From NCBI GenBank assembly GCA_028274885.1, contig JAQCMX010000059.1, positions 1-14,654 on the forward strand: DNA of 14,654 nt. The letters run 5' to 3'. This DNA is from Haloarculaceae archaeon (GTDB lineage: Archaea > Halobacteriota > Halobacteria > Halobacteriales > Haloarculaceae). Made by a program: the position numbers and the translations under genes. The first letter of the stretch is position 1, and every line of letters begins with the position of its first letter. The notes under the pieces were generated by a model that was not told the origin of the DNA, did no database searches, and saw only the letters and a program-made list of their open reading frames with translations. Of the stretch, positions 14,386 through 14,654 are shown in pieces.

Positions 14386-14625
14386 TTACTCGCTTTTTTT
14401 GGCCCAGGGCCACCACGAGGGAGCCGACTCGTCCGGGTCCGACAGACGGTGCCTGTTGATTATTTCTCTAAACTCGATGGCAATGATGGCTACGTAAATC
14501 CACGGGTTGTTGGTCTGTAGCAATGCCACGAGTAGCGCAACGAGCCCAATACTAAGCAACCCACTGGTGAGCAACCAGCTAGCGGTTCCGTGCGAAGCCA
14601 GTTCTTGAACAATCGTGTCTTCCAT
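14386..14625 (-). CDS. Small membrane protein, 79 aa, two predicted helices
   Basis: The product starts MEDTIVQELASHGTASWLL. It has two hydrophobic stretches: about residues 17-37 (WLLTSGLLSIGLVALLVALL) and about 40-55 (NNPWIYVAIIAIEF). A charged tail follows (REIINRHRLSDPDESAPSWW) and ends PWAKKSE. It would sit in the cell membrane; no family is recognised. I chose ATG 14625 over the GTG at 14634 because a strong Shine-Dalgarno sequence overlaps that GTG. The Shine-Dalgarno site suggests a leadered or polycistronic mRNA, perhaps continuing from a gene beyond the right edge. It is less GC-rich than the genes to the left and adjoins a region of relics, so it may belong to acquired DNA. Confidence 0.62.
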   Translation of the reverse strand: MEDTIVQELASHGTASWLLTSGLLSIGLVALLVALLQTNNPWIYVAIIAIEFREIINRHRLSDPDESAPSWWPWAKKSE

Positions 14626-14628
14626 AGT

Positions 14629-14635
14629 GATCACC
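14629..14635 (-). promoter_or_regulatory. Shine-Dalgarno site of the small membrane protein
   Basis: On the minus strand this reads GGTGATC, seven bases complementary to the conserved 16S rRNA 3' end (GAUCACC). It ends 3 nt before ATG 14625. Such sites are uncommon at the other genes here, which look leaderless, and it decides the start. Confidence 0.6.
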
Positions 14636-14654
14636 AGTCTGTCTTTCAGTCCGT

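Noticed and set aside
14624..14633. ATAGTGATCA, identical to ten bases at the left end of repeat copy A
   Set aside because: The match does not extend on either side, and the bases are explained by the Shine-Dalgarno site and start codon of the small membrane protein gene.

Overview
The window is typical haloarchaeal chromosome: high GC, acidic proteins, TATA-like hexamers about 25-29 nt before many start codons (leaderless transcripts), and families such as a haloarchaeal 'conditioned medium-induced protein 4' and a DUF7504-type protein. No rRNA, tRNA, CRISPR array or intact insertion sequence was found.

Layout. Positions 1-2295 hold the 3' part of a Zn/Cd-type P1B ATPase, a small unknown gene and convergent hemB (porphobilinogen synthase). 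Upstream of hemB, on the same strand, is a large membrane Fe-S oxidoreductase of the FadF/YwjF/EmoA type, which probably passes electrons from ETF to menaquinone. It diverges from a cmi4-like HTH gene across a 219-nt spacer carrying both TATA boxes and a perfect 16-bp palindrome. Positions 5336-5573 hold a 120-nt inverted-repeat element and the promoter of a DUF7504-like protein.

Positions 6255-8917 are a tight four-gene block: a 122-aa unknown, a 286-aa coiled-coil unknown, a 235-aa unknown and a MinD/ParA-type ATPase, the last overlapping its neighbour by ATGA. This is the best candidate here for an undescribed haloarchaeal system. A class I/II aminotransferase lies convergent to it, followed by a divergent metallophosphoesterase, then an FAD oxidoreductase on the minus strand.

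The FAD gene diverges from a threonine-synthase-fold protein that lacks the PLP lysine and has an altered glycine loop, so it is probably a pseudo-enzyme or a repurposed one. A 25-codon, threonine-rich leaderless reading frame precedes it. The right end (13701-14385) is a gene graveyard: a frameshifted relic, a second copy of the 120-nt element and a fragment of a Rad3/XPD-like helicase. A small membrane protein gene with a strong Shine-Dalgarno site follows on the minus strand.
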